A DNA stretch of 64,000 nucleotides from Luteibacter aegosomatis. GTDB lineage: Bacteria > Pseudomonadota > Gammaproteobacteria > Xanthomonadales > Rhodanobacteraceae. The position numbers and the translations under genes were made by a program. Below, piece by piece: positions 34,688 to 43,686 of this stretch (position 1 is the stretch's first letter; each line of letters begins with the position of its first letter). Under the pieces are notes generated by a model that saw only the letters and a program-made list of their open reading frames with translations, did not search any database and was not told the DNA's origin. The stretch is taken from positions 918,001 to 982,000 of the forward strand of contig NZ_CP095740.1 of NCBI RefSeq assembly GCF_023078455.1. The letters run 5' to 3'.

Positions 34688-36445
34688 TCAGGCAGCGCCC
34701 GCGCAACCATCCTGTCGAGCGACGACTTCCATCAACCGCGCCTCCACATCGTCCCGCGTGGCGGAGCGGAACAACCGTGGCGCCGCACGGCGCAAGGCCG
34801 CGCAATGGAGCGAGGCCAGGCGGTCGCGCACCAGCAACAACTGACTCGGATGCATGCTGAATTCCTCCAGGCCCATGGCCAGAAGGAGGGCGCTGAATTG
34901 CGGATCGCCGGCGATTTCGCCGCACAGGCTCACCGGCTTTTTCGCGCGGCGCGCGGCGGCGATCACGTGCGCGATGAGGCGCAGGAAGGCGGGTTGCAGC
35001 GGGTCGTAGATGCCGTCGAGTGCATCGTTGTTGCGATCGGCGGCCAGCACGTACTGGGCCAGGTCGTTCGTGCCGATGGCGAGGAAGTCGGCTTTCTCGA
35101 GGATGGGGCCGATGCCGATGGCGGCGGCGGGGACTTCGATCATGGCGCCGATGTCGATGCGCTCGGGGAGCTCCTGGCCTTGCGCCGCCAGCGTCTCGCG
35201 CGCCTGCTTCACCAGCCTGCGCACCTGGATCAACTCGCCGACGTGGGTGATCATCGGCACGAGTACGCGCACGGGGCCATAGCAGGCGGCGCGCAGGATC
35301 GCGCGCAACTGAACGCTGAAGATGTCCGGGTAGCGCAACGAAAGGCGGATGCCGCGCACGCCCAGCGCCGGGTTGTCTTCGCCGCGGAGGGCGAGGCCGG
35401 CCGCGTCCGCTTTGTCGGCGCCGAGGTCGAGCGTGCGGATGGTGACCGGCAGGCCGCCCATGCCTAGCACGAGGTTGCGATAGGCGACGAACTGTTCTTC
35501 TTCCGAAGGCAGGCCGCGCTGGCGCAGGAACAGGAATTCGGAACGGTACAGGCCCACGCCGTCGGCACCGCGGGCGCGCGCCAGCGTGACGTCGCCGGGG
35601 AGTTCGGCGTTGGCGTACAGGCGGATGTGCGCGCCGTCGCGCGTCAGCGTGCGTGCGGAGGCGAGGGCGGCGAGGCGGCGGCCTTCGGCGGCCGCCTGGC
35701 GCTGCCACTGGCGGTAGCGGGCGAGATCCTGCGCCGTGGGATGCACGATCACTTCGCCGTGCTCGGCGTCGATCAGCACGAGGTCGTCGTCGGTGATGGT
35801 GGCGAGGGCGTCTTTCGTGCCCACCAGCATCGGCAGGTTGAAGCTGCGCGCGAGGATGGCGCTGTGCGAATAGACGCTGCCCGCGCTGGCGATCACGCCG
35901 AGCATGCCTTGCCCGGCCATGCTCGCCATCTCGGCGGGCGCGATGGTATCGCTGACCACGATCTCGCCCACGCGCGAGGCGAGCTTGCGTTCCTCGCGGC
36001 TGGACTGCTGCTGCAAGGCCGACATGACGCGGCCGATCACCTGGTCGATGTCTTCGCCGCGGCTCTTGAGGTAAGGGTCGTTCATCGCGTCGAAGACGGC
36101 GGCGAGGCGATCGCGCTGCATCTTCAGGGCCGCGCTGGCGGTGTAGTGGCCGACCGACACGAACTCGTCGAGGCCGCGAAGCAGTTCTTCGTCGTCGAGC
36201 AGCAGGCTGTGCGCGTCGATGAAGTCGCCCACTTCACGGGCGAGCGCGCCGTGCAGCTTGCCGCGCAATTCGTGCAGTTCGGTGCGGGCGGTGTCGATGG
36301 CCTTGTGCAGGCGGTCGATCTCGGGACCGATCTCGGCGTCTTCGAGCATGCGCGTGTCCACCGCGTAGATGCTCGGCTGGACCAGGCGCGCGCGCCCCAG
36401 GGCCATGCCCCGGGCGGCCGGCGTGCCGGTCAGCAGGTGTCTCAT
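34688..36445 (-). CDS. ptsI: phosphoenolpyruvate-protein phosphotransferase (PTS enzyme I)
   Basis: Takes phosphate from phosphoenolpyruvate and passes it to HPr. The 585-residue protein has the swivelling phospho-His194 in AGSVYSHSAILARSF (canonical GGRTSH is changed to AGSVYSH, His kept) and the C-terminal PEP-binding barrel with LYRSEFLFL, NPALGVRGIRLSL, GTNDLAQYVLAADR and the catalytic Cys in SLCGEIAGDP. It follows ptsH by 30 bases and ends the PTS operon. No sugar-specific EIIB/EIIC is nearby. Confidence 0.96.
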   Translation of the reverse strand: MRHLLTGTPAARGMALGRARLVQPSIYAVDTRMLEDAEIGPEIDRLHKAIDTARTELHELRGKLHGALAREVGDFIDAHSLLLDDEELLRGLDEFVSVGHYTASAALKMQRDRLAAVFDAMNDPYLKSRGEDIDQVIGRVMSALQQQSSREERKLASRVGEIVVSDTIAPAEMASMAGQGMLGVIASAGSVYSHSAILARSFNLPMLVGTKDALATITDDDLVLIDAEHGEVIVHPTAQDLARYRQWQRQAAAEGRRLAALASARTLTRDGAHIRLYANAELPGDVTLARARGADGVGLYRSEFLFLRQRGLPSEEEQFVAYRNLVLGMGGLPVTIRTLDLGADKADAAGLALRGEDNPALGVRGIRLSLRYPDIFSVQLRAILRAACYGPVRVLVPMITHVGELIQVRRLVKQARETLAAQGQELPERIDIGAMIEVPAAAIGIGPILEKADFLAIGTNDLAQYVLAADRNNDALDGIYDPLQPAFLRLIAHVIAAARRAKKPVSLCGEIAGDPQFSALLLAMGLEEFSMHPSQLLLVRDRLASLHCAALRRAAPRLFRSATRDDVEARLMEVVARQDGCAGAA

Positions 36446-36477
36446 GAGGGCCTCGCGTGGCGGTGGTGGCGCATCGG

Positions 36478-36747
36478 TCAGGAGCCTTCGTCGAACTTGT
36501 CGTTGAACAGCTTGATCACGGCGGCGAGCGCGGCTTCCTCGTCGGCGCCCTCGGCGCGGATGGTGAGCTGCGTGCCGAGCCCCGCGGCCAGCATCATCAC
36601 GCCCATGATGCTCTGGGCATTCACCTCGCGACCCTTGCTGATCAGGTGCACCGTGGATTTGAAGCCGGCCACCAGCTGCACCAGCTTGGCCGAGGCGCGG
36701 GCATGCAGCCCGAGCCGGTTGGATACCGTGATGTCCTGCTCAAGCAT
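36478..36747 (-). CDS. ptsH: HPr phosphocarrier protein
   Basis: An 89-residue HPr. His15 lies in NRLGLHARAS, the site phosphorylated by enzyme I. Ser46 in NAQSIMGVMML matches the regulatory serine used by HPr kinase, whose gene hprK is in the same cluster, so both phosphorylation routes are probably active. Its start overlaps the EIIA stop by 8 bases. Confidence 0.96.
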   Translation of the reverse strand: MLEQDITVSNRLGLHARASAKLVQLVAGFKSTVHLISKGREVNAQSIMGVMMLAAGLGTQLTIRAEGADEEAALAAVIKLFNDKFDEGS

Positions 36748-37132
36748 GGTCGATGAAGATCCCTCCGCGCCCGCCGGTGGCCGCGATTTCGGCCAGTTCG
36801 GGCAGCGATTTTTCCGAGTAGTTGAGTACGCGCAGCAGCATGGGCAGGTTCAGCCCCGACACGCAGCGCAGGTGCACCCCGAGTTCGGCCAGCGACAGGC
36901 CGATGTTGCAGGGGGTGGCGCCGTAGAGATCGGCCAGCACCAGCACGCCGTCGCCCGTGTCGAGGTCGCGCGCGTGCTTGGCGGTGAGGCCGCGCATCAC
37001 GTCGGGGTCGGCGTTGGGCGGCACTTCGACGGCGTCGACCGTGAGCGGCAGCTTGGGCATCACGTGGCGCGCGGCCGAGACCAGCGCCTTGCCCACGGCT
37101 TCGTGGGTCATGAGGAGGACGCCGACGCTCAT
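36740..37132 (-). CDS. PTS EIIA component, mannose family
   Basis: A 130-residue EIIA of the mannose (ManX N-terminal) type. His10 in LLMTHEAVG is the phospho-acceptor; VLADLYGATPCNIGLSLA and GLNLPMLLRVL are family motifs. With no matching EIIB/EIIC present, it probably has a regulatory role, as inferred for similar incomplete PTS clusters in proteobacteria. It lies between rapZ and ptsH. Confidence 0.93.
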   Translation of the reverse strand: MSVGVLLMTHEAVGKALVSAARHVMPKLPLTVDAVEVPPNADPDVMRGLTAKHARDLDTGDGVLVLADLYGATPCNIGLSLAELGVHLRCVSGLNLPMLLRVLNYSEKSLPELAEIAATGGRGGIFIDHA

Positions 37133-37172
37133 CGCCCGGTGCTCCGTGTCGGCTGGGGCAGGGTCATGGGAG

Positions 37173-38075
37173 TCACTCCAGTTCGCGATGGAAAGTCAGT
37201 ACGTTGCCGCGTTCGGAGCGGAAATGCCGGGCCAGCCGTTCGACGAGGTAGACCGAACGATGCCGCCCGCCGGTACAGCCGATCGACACGGTGACGTAGC
37301 TGCGGTCTTCGCCTTCGAAGCGCGGCAACCAGGTGTCGAGCCAGCGGGCGACGTCCTCATAGTATTCGTTCACCAGCGGGTTGGCGTCGAGGAATTCGCG
37401 CACGGGGAGATCCTTGCCCGAGAACGGCCGCAGGCGGGGATCCCAGTGCGGGTTGGGCAGGCAGCGGGCGTCGAAGACGAAGTCGGCGTCCGGCGGGAGC
37501 CCCCGGCGGTAGGCGAAAGACTCGAAGAGCAGGGTGGTGCCGTCGCTGGCGGCGGCGTAGCCGGTGGCGAACAGGCGGCGCAGCTGGTGCACGTTGAGGT
37601 CGCTGGAGTCGATCACCTTCTCGGCGATCGACACCAGCGGACGCAGCAGGCGGCGCTCCTCGGCGATGGAGTCGGCCAGCGACAGGCGCTCGGCGGCCAG
37701 CGGATGGCGCCGGCGGGTTTCCGAGTAGCGCTTGATCAGCACGTCGTCGCGGCTGTCGAGGAAGATCAGGTGCACGTGCACGCCGGCGGCGGACAGCTCC
37801 GATAGCACATGCGGCATGCGTTCGAGGTCGGTGCGGCGGTTGCGAATGTCCACGCCGACCGCGATGCGCCGGCGCGGGCGATGCTCGCCCTGGCTCACCG
37901 CGGCCACCAGCTGCTGGATGAGCTCGGCGGGCATGTTGTCGACGCAGTAGAACTCGAGGTCTTCCAGCGCGCGCAGCGCCACCGTCTTGCCGCCGCCCGA
38001 CATGCCGGTAAGCACCACGAGGTGGATGGCGTCGGGATCGACGATGGGCGGTGCCGCTGTGGTTTCTTCGATCAT
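37173..38075 (-). CDS. rapZ: RapZ, RNase adapter / nucleotide-binding protein
   Basis: A 300-residue protein. Walker A is GMSGGGKT at 24-31, followed by ALEDLEFYCVDNMP. The C-terminal half has LLFESFAYRRGLP, FVFDARCLPNPHW and IGCTGGRHRSVYLVERLA, all hallmarks of the family. In E. coli it targets the GlmZ small RNA and tunes glucosamine-6-phosphate supply; whether that applies here is unknown. Its start is 4 bases past the hprK stop. Confidence 0.96.
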   Translation of the reverse strand: MIEETTAAPPIVDPDAIHLVVLTGMSGGGKTVALRALEDLEFYCVDNMPAELIQQLVAAVSQGEHRPRRRIAVGVDIRNRRTDLERMPHVLSELSAAGVHVHLIFLDSRDDVLIKRYSETRRRHPLAAERLSLADSIAEERRLLRPLVSIAEKVIDSSDLNVHQLRRLFATGYAAASDGTTLLFESFAYRRGLPPDADFVFDARCLPNPHWDPRLRPFSGKDLPVREFLDANPLVNEYYEDVARWLDTWLPRFEGEDRSYVTVSIGCTGGRHRSVYLVERLARHFRSERGNVLTFHRELE

Positions 38076-38079
38076 GGCG

Positions 38080-39030
38080 TCACCAGGGGGAGAAGCGGCG
38101 CATCTGGTGCGCCTGCCGGTCGATGAAGGTTTGCGCCGGATCGATGCCCTTGCTCTTGAGCACGTGGCTGCGCACCGCGGCCTCGACCAGCACCGCGAGG
38201 TTGCGGCCGGGGGCGACGGGGATGGTGATCTTGGGTACGTCCACGCCGAGCACGTCGCGACGGCTGACGTCACCGGTAAGGCGGGTCATGGCATCGGTTT
38301 CCTCGCCGTCGCGCAGCGGCTTGAGGTGGATCACCAGGCGAAGGTACTTGGACGGCTTCACCGCGGTGTGACCGAACATTTCCCGGATGTTGAGCACCCC
38401 CAGGCCGCGCACTTCCAGTAGATCCTGCAGCAGCTCGGGGCAGGCGCCGTCGATGACGTCGGGCGCGATCAGGGTGAACTCGGTGGCGTCGTCGGCCACG
38501 AGGCGGTGGCCGCGGCTGATCAGTTCCAGCGCCAGTTCGCTCTTGCCCGAGCCCGGCTCGCCGGTGATGAGCACGCCGATCGAGAACACCTCGAGGAACA
38601 CGCCGTGCAGGGTGACCCGCGGCGCGAGCGTGCGCGCCAGGTGGTACTGCAGGTAGGTGAGCAGCTCATGCCCGCGCTTGGTGCTCTGCCATAACGGGGT
38701 GTCGGTTTCCTCCGCCACCTCGCGCAGGTCGGCGGGAATCGACTGCTCCTTGGTGACGATGAGCGCCACCGGCTGGTAGGCGGCGATCTTGTGGATGGCC
38801 TCCCAGCGTTGGCGCGAATCGAGGCCGTCGAGGAAGTTGAGCTCCTCGGTACCGATGATCTGCACCTTATTGGGGTAGATCACGTTGAGGTAGCCCACCA
38901 GCGACGGGCGGCGGCTCTGCTTGGCGTTGGTTTCGAGCACGCGCGCTTCGCCGCGCATGCCCGCGACCCAGCGCAGCGCCATGCGCTCGTGCACGCCGTC
39001 GAAGAGTTGTCTGGCGGTCAGCCGATCCAC
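38080..39030 (-). CDS. hprK: HPr kinase/phosphorylase
   Basis: Phosphorylates HPr at Ser46 and reverses it. The 316-residue protein has the P-loop GEPGSGKS at 157-164, the HprK signature [16 protein letters not shown], and the conserved His142 in [17 protein letters not shown]. Its position next to rapZ and upstream of HPr fits the role of carbon-state sensor. The start at 39030 lies only 18 bases beyond a minus-strand terminator-like hairpin. Confidence 0.96.
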   Translation of the reverse strand: MDRLTARQLFDGVHERMALRWVAGMRGEARVLETNAKQSRRPSLVGYLNVIYPNKVQIIGTEELNFLDGLDSRQRWEAIHKIAAYQPVALIVTKEQSIPADLREVAEETDTPLWQSTKRGHELLTYLQYHLARTLAPRVTLHGVFLEVFSIGVLITGEPGSGKSELALELISRGHRLVADDATEFTLIAPDVIDGACPELLQDLLEVRGLGVLNIREMFGHTAVKPSKYLRLVIHLKPLRDGEETDAMTRLTGDVSRRDVLGVDVPKITIPVAPGRNLAVLVEAAVRSHVLKSKGIDPAQTFIDRQAHQMRRFSPW

Positions 39031-39048
39031 GCGGTGGTCCCAATAAGG

Positions 39049-39078
39049 AAAAACGAAGCCGGCGCGAGGGCACCGGCT
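39049..39078 (-). terminator. terminator-like hairpin between hpf and hprK
   Basis: On the minus strand AGCCGG / CCGGCT with a 10-base loop is followed by TCGTTTTT. It lies 18 bases upstream of the hprK start codon, so it may attenuate rather than fully stop transcription. A second perfect 9-bp stem, GGTCCGCCC / GGGCGGACC, lies at 39108-39135 without a T-run. Confidence 0.65.
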
Positions 39079-39146
39079 GTGCGTATTGTGCCATCAAGCG
39101 TGGAATCGGTCCGCCCGGCGTGGCCTGGGCGGACCGGAAAGCCGGG

Positions 39147-39494
39147 TCAGGTCGCGGCGCGGGCCTCGCGAACCTCGGCGTTATGGTGGTCCTTGAGCTT
39201 TTCCTTGTGCTTTTTCAGCTGGTCGGCGAGCTTGGTGACCATTTCGTCGATGGCCGCGTACATGCGGTCTCCGAGGGCGCCGTCCTCGAGACGGGCGTGG
39301 CCTTCGGCGTGGAGGCGGGTGCCGGAACAGTGCAGCGTGCCGCCGGCCTTGTGCTCGGCCTTGTCGACGCTGAGGACGACGTCGAGGGCGGTGATGTTGT
39401 CGAAAAGGCGTTCGAAGCGGCCGATTTGCTGTTCCACGCGCTCGCGCAGGGCGGGAGTGATCTGGATGTGCTGGCCGCTGACCTGGATTTGCAT
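39147..39494 (-). CDS. hpf: ribosome hibernation promoting factor
   Basis: A 115-residue short-type HPF/YfiA family protein that binds the 30S decoding centre in stationary phase. Motifs: MQIQVSGQHIQITPALRERVE at the N-terminus and AHARLEDGALGDRMYAAIDEMVTKLADQLKKHKEKL. It lacks the long C-terminal dimer domain. Location directly downstream of rpoN is the usual one in proteobacteria. Confidence 0.95.
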   Translation of the reverse strand: MQIQVSGQHIQITPALRERVEQQIGRFERLFDNITALDVVLSVDKAEHKAGGTLHCSGTRLHAEGHARLEDGALGDRMYAAIDEMVTKLADQLKKHKEKLKDHHNAEVREARAAT

Positions 39495-39617
39495 GACGCC
39501 TCCTTCTTGCTGAGGGTGCCGCCGTGGGGCGGCGAGAGCGGATGCGGCGGGGATGCCGCGTCCTTCAAAGCATTCGGATGAGACCTATGACCTCCGTGGG
39601 GGTTCCCGGGAGCCCGT

Positions 39618-41093
39618 TCAACCGGCGCGTACGCGCTCGCTCGAACTGGGGATGCGCAGTGCCTCACGATACTTGGCCACCGTACGGCGGGCGACCTGAA
39701 TACCGCGTCGATGGAGTTCCTCCGCGAGGGCCTGGTCGGACAGCGGGCGGCGCGCGTCCTCGGCGCCGATGAGCTTGCGCAGCATGGCCTGGATGGCCGT
39801 GGCCGACGCGCTGCCGCCGTCTTCCGTGGCGACGCCGCTGGAGAAGAAGTGCTTGAGCTCGAACGTGCCTCGCGGGGTATGCATGTACTTGCGCGTGGTC
39901 ACGCGGGAGATCGTGGACTCGTGCATGCCCACCTCCTCGGCCACTTCGCGCAACACCAGCGGATGCATGGCCTCGGGGCCGTAATCGAGGAACGCGCTCT
40001 GCCGGCGGACGATGGCCTCGGCGACCTTGGTGAGCGTTTCCGCGCGCGATTGCAGGCTCTTCAGCAGCCAGCGGGCTTCCTGGAGCTGGCCTTTCATCCA
40101 GGTGGCATCGTCGCCGCGCGCGCGGGCGATGAGGCTGCAATAGTGCTGGTTGAGGCCCAGGCGGGGCTGGGCGTCGGGATTGAGGCTCACCTTCCAGCGG
40201 CCGTTCTCCCGCCGGGCGTAGACGTCGGGCGCGACGTACTCCACCGGCGTGGCGTCGAGCGCGGCGCCCGGGCGGGGGTCGAGGGTGCGGATGAGCGCGG
40301 CGGCGGCGGCGACCTCGTCCTCGGCCGCTTTCAGCTTGCGCGCGATGCGGGCGATGTCGTTGCGCGCGAGCAGTTCGAGTTCGTCGTTGACCACGCGCAA
40401 GGCCAGCGCGCGGTGCGGCGTATCGGACGAAAACTGCGAAAGCTGGCAGGCAAGGCAATCGCGCAGGTCGAGGCTGGCGATCCCGGTGGGGTCGAAGCGC
40501 TGGACGCGCTGGCGTACGGACTCGATGGCTTCACCGCTCGCGCCCAGTTCGGCGGGCAGGGCCGAGGCCACGGCTTCGACGCCATCGCGCAGGTAACCGT
40601 CTTCGTCGAGCGCGTGGATGATCGCCATGGCGATGGCGTGATCGCGCGGCGAGAACTGCGAGAGATTGAGCTGCCACTCCAGGTGCTGCTGGAGGCTTTC
40701 CGGCGCGGCGTTCTGGGGTTCGAGACCGTCGTCGTCGCCGCCGGCGCCGCGCGAGGATGCCCCGCCGTAGTCGCCCGCCTCGCCCTGGAAGCGGTCGTCG
40801 TCCCAGTCGGGGGTGAGATCTTCGGCCGGGGCGGTGGCGTTGTCTTCTTCTTTCGAGGCCTTCGCCGGTGCTTCATCGCGCAGCGGGAATTCCGGCGCGT
40901 CGAAGGCTTCGGTCTCGGATTCGGCCTCGGACTCGGCATCTTCGGCGAACTCGAGCAGCGGATTGCCTTCCGCGATCTGGCGGAGTTCCGCTTCGAGCTC
41001 GAGCTGCGACAACTGGAGCAGGCGGATGGCCTGCTGGAGTTGCGGCGTCAGCGTCAGCTGCTGGTTGAGGCGAAACTGAAGTCCGGGTTTCAT
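39618..41093 (-). CDS. rpoN: RNA polymerase sigma-54 factor
   Basis: A 491-residue sigma-54. Region I starts MKPGLQFRLNQQLTLTPQLQQAIRLLQLS, region II is the expected acidic linker (~50-130), and region III ends with the helix-turn-helix and the RpoN box ARRTVAKYRE at about 468-477. It needs an AAA+ activator; none is in the window. It is first in the rpoN-hpf-hprK-rapZ-PTS series and follows lptB by about 100 bases. Confidence 0.97.
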   Translation of the reverse strand: MKPGLQFRLNQQLTLTPQLQQAIRLLQLSQLELEAELRQIAEGNPLLEFAEDAESEAESETEAFDAPEFPLRDEAPAKASKEEDNATAPAEDLTPDWDDDRFQGEAGDYGGASSRGAGGDDDGLEPQNAAPESLQQHLEWQLNLSQFSPRDHAIAMAIIHALDEDGYLRDGVEAVASALPAELGASGEAIESVRQRVQRFDPTGIASLDLRDCLACQLSQFSSDTPHRALALRVVNDELELLARNDIARIARKLKAAEDEVAAAAALIRTLDPRPGAALDATPVEYVAPDVYARRENGRWKVSLNPDAQPRLGLNQHYCSLIARARGDDATWMKGQLQEARWLLKSLQSRAETLTKVAEAIVRRQSAFLDYGPEAMHPLVLREVAEEVGMHESTISRVTTRKYMHTPRGTFELKHFFSSGVATEDGGSASATAIQAMLRKLIGAEDARRPLSDQALAEELHRRGIQVARRTVAKYREALRIPSSSERVRAG

Positions 41094-41154
41094 GCCGTTG
41101 TTGCTCGGGATACCGAATCCATCCTACCCCCTACCGGGCCGGCCCTACCACCGT

Positions 41155-41178
41155 CCCGCCCGGCTTAGGCCGGGCGAC
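41155..41178. promoter_or_regulatory. hairpin between lptB and rpoN
   Basis: GCCCGGC (41158-41164) pairs with GCCGGGC (41169-41175) around TTAG. There is no T-run on the minus strand, so termination is doubtful. Confidence 0.3.
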
Positions 41179-41195
41179 GGGGGATTTCCGTGACG

Positions 41196-41915
41196 TCAGA
41201 TACGGAATTCACGGCCCAGATACACCTCGCGCACCTTTTCGTCGGCGAGGATGTGCTGCGGCGTGCCCCTGGACAACACCACGCCGTCGTTGAGGATGTA
41301 GGCGCGATCGCAGATGCCCAGCGTCTCGCGCACGTTGTGGTCGGTGATCAGCACGCCGATGCCGCGTTCCTTCAGGTGGCGGACGATGCGCTGGATCTCG
41401 CCGACGGAAATCGGGTCGACGCCGGCGAAGGGTTCGTCCAGCAGCATGTAGCGCGGGCGTGCCGCCAGGGCGCGGGCGATTTCCACGCGGCGGCGCTCGC
41501 CGCCGGACAGGCTGATGCCCTTCTGCTCGGCGATGTGGGTGATCTTCAGTTCGTCGAGCAGGCTTTCCAGTTCGTCTTCGCGCTGCTTCTGCGTCATGCC
41601 TTCGCGCAGTTCGAGCACGGCGAGGATGTTGTCGGCGACGCTGAGGCGGCGGAACACCGAGGCTTCCTGCGGCAGGTAGCCGATACCGAGCTTGGCGCGG
41701 GCATGCATGGGCAGGCCGGTGATGTCCTGCTGGTCGAGCTTGATCGAGCCGCCGTCGGCCTGGATCAGGCCCACCACCATGTAGAAGCAGGTGGTCTTGC
41801 CGGCGCCGTTCGGGCCGAGCAGGCCCACCACCTCGCCTTCGCGGATGGAGAAGGCGAAATCGCGAACCACCTGGCGCGCGCGGAAGCGCTTCTGCAGGCC
41901 TTGGGCTGAAAGCAT
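41196..41915 (-). CDS. lptB: LPS export ABC transporter ATP-binding protein LptB
   Basis: ATPase that drives lipopolysaccharide extraction from the inner membrane with LptFG. The 239-residue protein has Walker A GPNGAGKT, signature [16 protein letters not shown], Walker [14 protein letters not shown], and the H-loop [10 protein letters not shown]. Close to E. coli LptB in length and motifs. It starts 4 bases from the lptA stop, as in the usual lptC-lptA-lptB order. Confidence 0.97.
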   Translation of the reverse strand: MLSAQGLQKRFRARQVVRDFAFSIREGEVVGLLGPNGAGKTTCFYMVVGLIQADGGSIKLDQQDITGLPMHARAKLGIGYLPQEASVFRRLSVADNILAVLELREGMTQKQREDELESLLDELKITHIAEQKGISLSGGERRRVEIARALAARPRYMLLDEPFAGVDPISVGEIQRIVRHLKERGIGVLITDHNVRETLGICDRAYILNDGVVLSRGTPQHILADEKVREVYLGREFRI

Positions 41916-41919
41916 CGTG

Positions 41920-42537
41920 TCAGGGCTTCTTCGGTTGAGCGGCGGGCGCGGCCGGCGGCTGGGCCGGTGCGGCGGCGGGTTGCTGCTGTTTCGGCTGGAA
42001 GATCATGTGCACGGGGGCGGCGCCGTTGCTCTCGCCGGTCATCGTGCTGTTGGCCGTGTTGTAGGTGAGCTTGTCGCCGTTGCTCTGGTTGAGCTTCTTG
42101 CGGTCGGCCGGATCGACTTCCTTTTCGACGTGGGCATGCCCGGTGAGCACGGCGAAATCCTGGTCGGCCTTGTAATCGATGGTGTCGGCGTTTCCGCGCA
42201 TCCACAGGTTCTGTTCGTCCTGCTGCTGGATGTGGGCGTTGCCTTCGACGATGACGCGGGTGAGCTGGTTGTCGCCGTCGAGGTAGCCGGTGGCCTTGTT
42301 GCCGGTGACTTTCATCGTGCCCTGGGTGAGCACCACGTTGCCGGTCCAGATGACCTTGCCGGGCTCCTTGCCGTTCGGCTGCTGCTGCGTGCCGTCGAAG
42401 GAGGTGGAGTCGACGTGGATCTGCTCGTTGCGATCGGACTGCTTGGCGATCGCGGGCACGCTCGCCAGGAGCCCCACGCCGAGCGCCACGAGGAGAGCCT
42501 TAGCGCTTGCGCGGCTGGTAGACGGTGTGGACTGCAT
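41920..42537 (-). CDS. lptA: LPS transport periplasmic protein LptA
   Basis: A 205-residue periplasmic bridge protein for LPS. A signal peptide (~1-30) ends VPAIAKQSD; the beta-jellyroll core has [32 protein letters not shown], and a Q/P/A-rich C-terminal tail longer than in E. coli. The ATG at 42537 has GGAG 7 bases before it and overlaps the end of lptC by 38 bases. Confidence 0.93.
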   Translation of the reverse strand: MQSTPSTSRASAKALLVALGVGLLASVPAIAKQSDRNEQIHVDSTSFDGTQQQPNGKEPGKVIWTGNVVLTQGTMKVTGNKATGYLDGDNQLTRVIVEGNAHIQQQDEQNLWMRGNADTIDYKADQDFAVLTGHAHVEKEVDPADRKKLNQSNGDKLTYNTANSTMTGESNGAAPVHMIFQPKQQQPAAAPAQPPAAPAAQPKKP

Positions 42538-43099
42538 CGAGGAGCTCCAGGTGCTTGGAATCGAGGTTGGCGCGCATGCCGACGCCATCCATTGTAGAGG
42601 TTCCCTGAACGATACGCGCCGCCTCGGCGGTTTCCAGGCGGTTTTCCTTCGGCCACGCGGTGACCTCGGAGGTATCGATGCTGGCGGGCGGGTTGGTCAG
42701 GAAGGCGACGCGGTCCATGTGCACCTTGCCCTGCAGCTTGAGCAGGCTGCCGTCCTTGTTCACCCAGCCGTACTGGGAGTGGCCCTTCCACGGCGGGCTG
42801 GTGGGGTCCTTGACCGAGGGCAGCACGAAATCGGGGGAGTTGATGTAAAGCGAATCGTCGCCTTCGCGCCGTTCCAGGTGCGGCGCGATCAGCACGAAGG
42901 CGAGCTTGCCGTCCTCGTTGAAGGAGTCGAGGTGGAAGTTGGTGAGCACGTAGCCGGAGCGTGGCGGCCCGACGAAATCCTGGACTTTCTTCTCGGGAGC
43001 GACCCAGTAATAGAAGAGCACGCTGACACCCAGGGCGGCGGCGAGGGCCCCGGCAACGCTCGTGGCGCTGCGGTCGCGGAACAGGTTGAACACGCTCAC
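42500..43099 (-). CDS. lptC: LPS export protein LptC
   Basis: A 199-residue bitopic protein that hands LPS from LptB2FG to LptA. One N-terminal membrane helix (~15-33, VAGALAAALGVSVLFYYWV) is followed by a jellyroll with YVLTNFHLDSFNEDGKLAF and HMDRVAFLTNPPASIDTSEV. The start overlaps the kdsC stop by 4 bases. Sequence is more divergent than LptA/B, as usual. Confidence 0.9.
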   Translation of the reverse strand: MSVFNLFRDRSATSVAGALAAALGVSVLFYYWVAPEKKVQDFVGPPRSGYVLTNFHLDSFNEDGKLAFVLIAPHLERREGDDSLYINSPDFVLPSVKDPTSPPWKGHSQYGWVNKDGSLLKLQGKVHMDRVAFLTNPPASIDTSEVTAWPKENRLETAEAARIVQGTSTMDGVGMRANLDSKHLELLDAVHTVYQPRKR

Positions 43100-43644
43100 A
43101 GCCAGCGGTCCCGCTCGGCCTCGGCCTTGCCCTGGGCGGCGAGGATCGCGTCGGCCACCTCGCGCGCGGCACCGAAGCCGCCGGACAGGCGGGTGCGCCA
43201 GTGCGCGCGCTCGGCGACCCAGGGATGGGCGTTGGCCACGGCCACGGCCAACCCGCAGATGCCCATGGCGGGCAGGTCGGGGAGGTCGTCGCCGACGAAG
43301 GCCGCCTGGTCGGGCGTGAGGCGCAGGGCGTCGACGAGTTCGGTCAGGCAGGCGCGTTTGTCCTTCTGGCCCTGGTAGACGTGCTGGATGCCGAGTTCTT
43401 CGGCCCGCAGCGACACCGGGTGGCTGATGCGCGCCGTGATGATCGCGACCTTGACGCCGTTTTCCTGGAGGCGTTTCAGGCCGAGGCCGTCATGCACGTG
43501 GAAGACCTTGGTCTCGCGACCGTCCTCGGCGTACCACAGGCGACCGTCGGTGAGGGTGCCGTCCACGTCGAACACCACCACGCGCACGCGGGCGGCGCGC
43601 TCGAGGACGTCGGCGGGGAGGTCGGAATAGTGCGTATAGGCCAT
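43096..43644 (-). CDS. kdsC: 3-deoxy-D-manno-octulosonate 8-phosphate phosphatase
   Basis: HAD-superfamily phosphatase that makes Kdo for LPS core. The 182-residue protein has motif I FDVDGTLTDG (Asp26, Asp28), motif II region AIITARISHPV, and motif IV FVGDDLPDLPAM. It lacks a cap domain, as in KdsC tetramers. It is followed by lptC with a 4-base overlap and preceded by kdsD. Confidence 0.96.
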   Translation of the reverse strand: MAYTHYSDLPADVLERAARVRVVVFDVDGTLTDGRLWYAEDGRETKVFHVHDGLGLKRLQENGVKVAIITARISHPVSLRAEELGIQHVYQGQKDKRACLTELVDALRLTPDQAAFVGDDLPDLPAMGICGLAVAVANAHPWVAERAHWRTRLSGGFGAAREVADAILAAQGKAEAERDRWL

Positions 43645-43686
43645 GGGGACGGATCTGGGGGCGGAGGGCCGGGCGGGGAAGACCGG

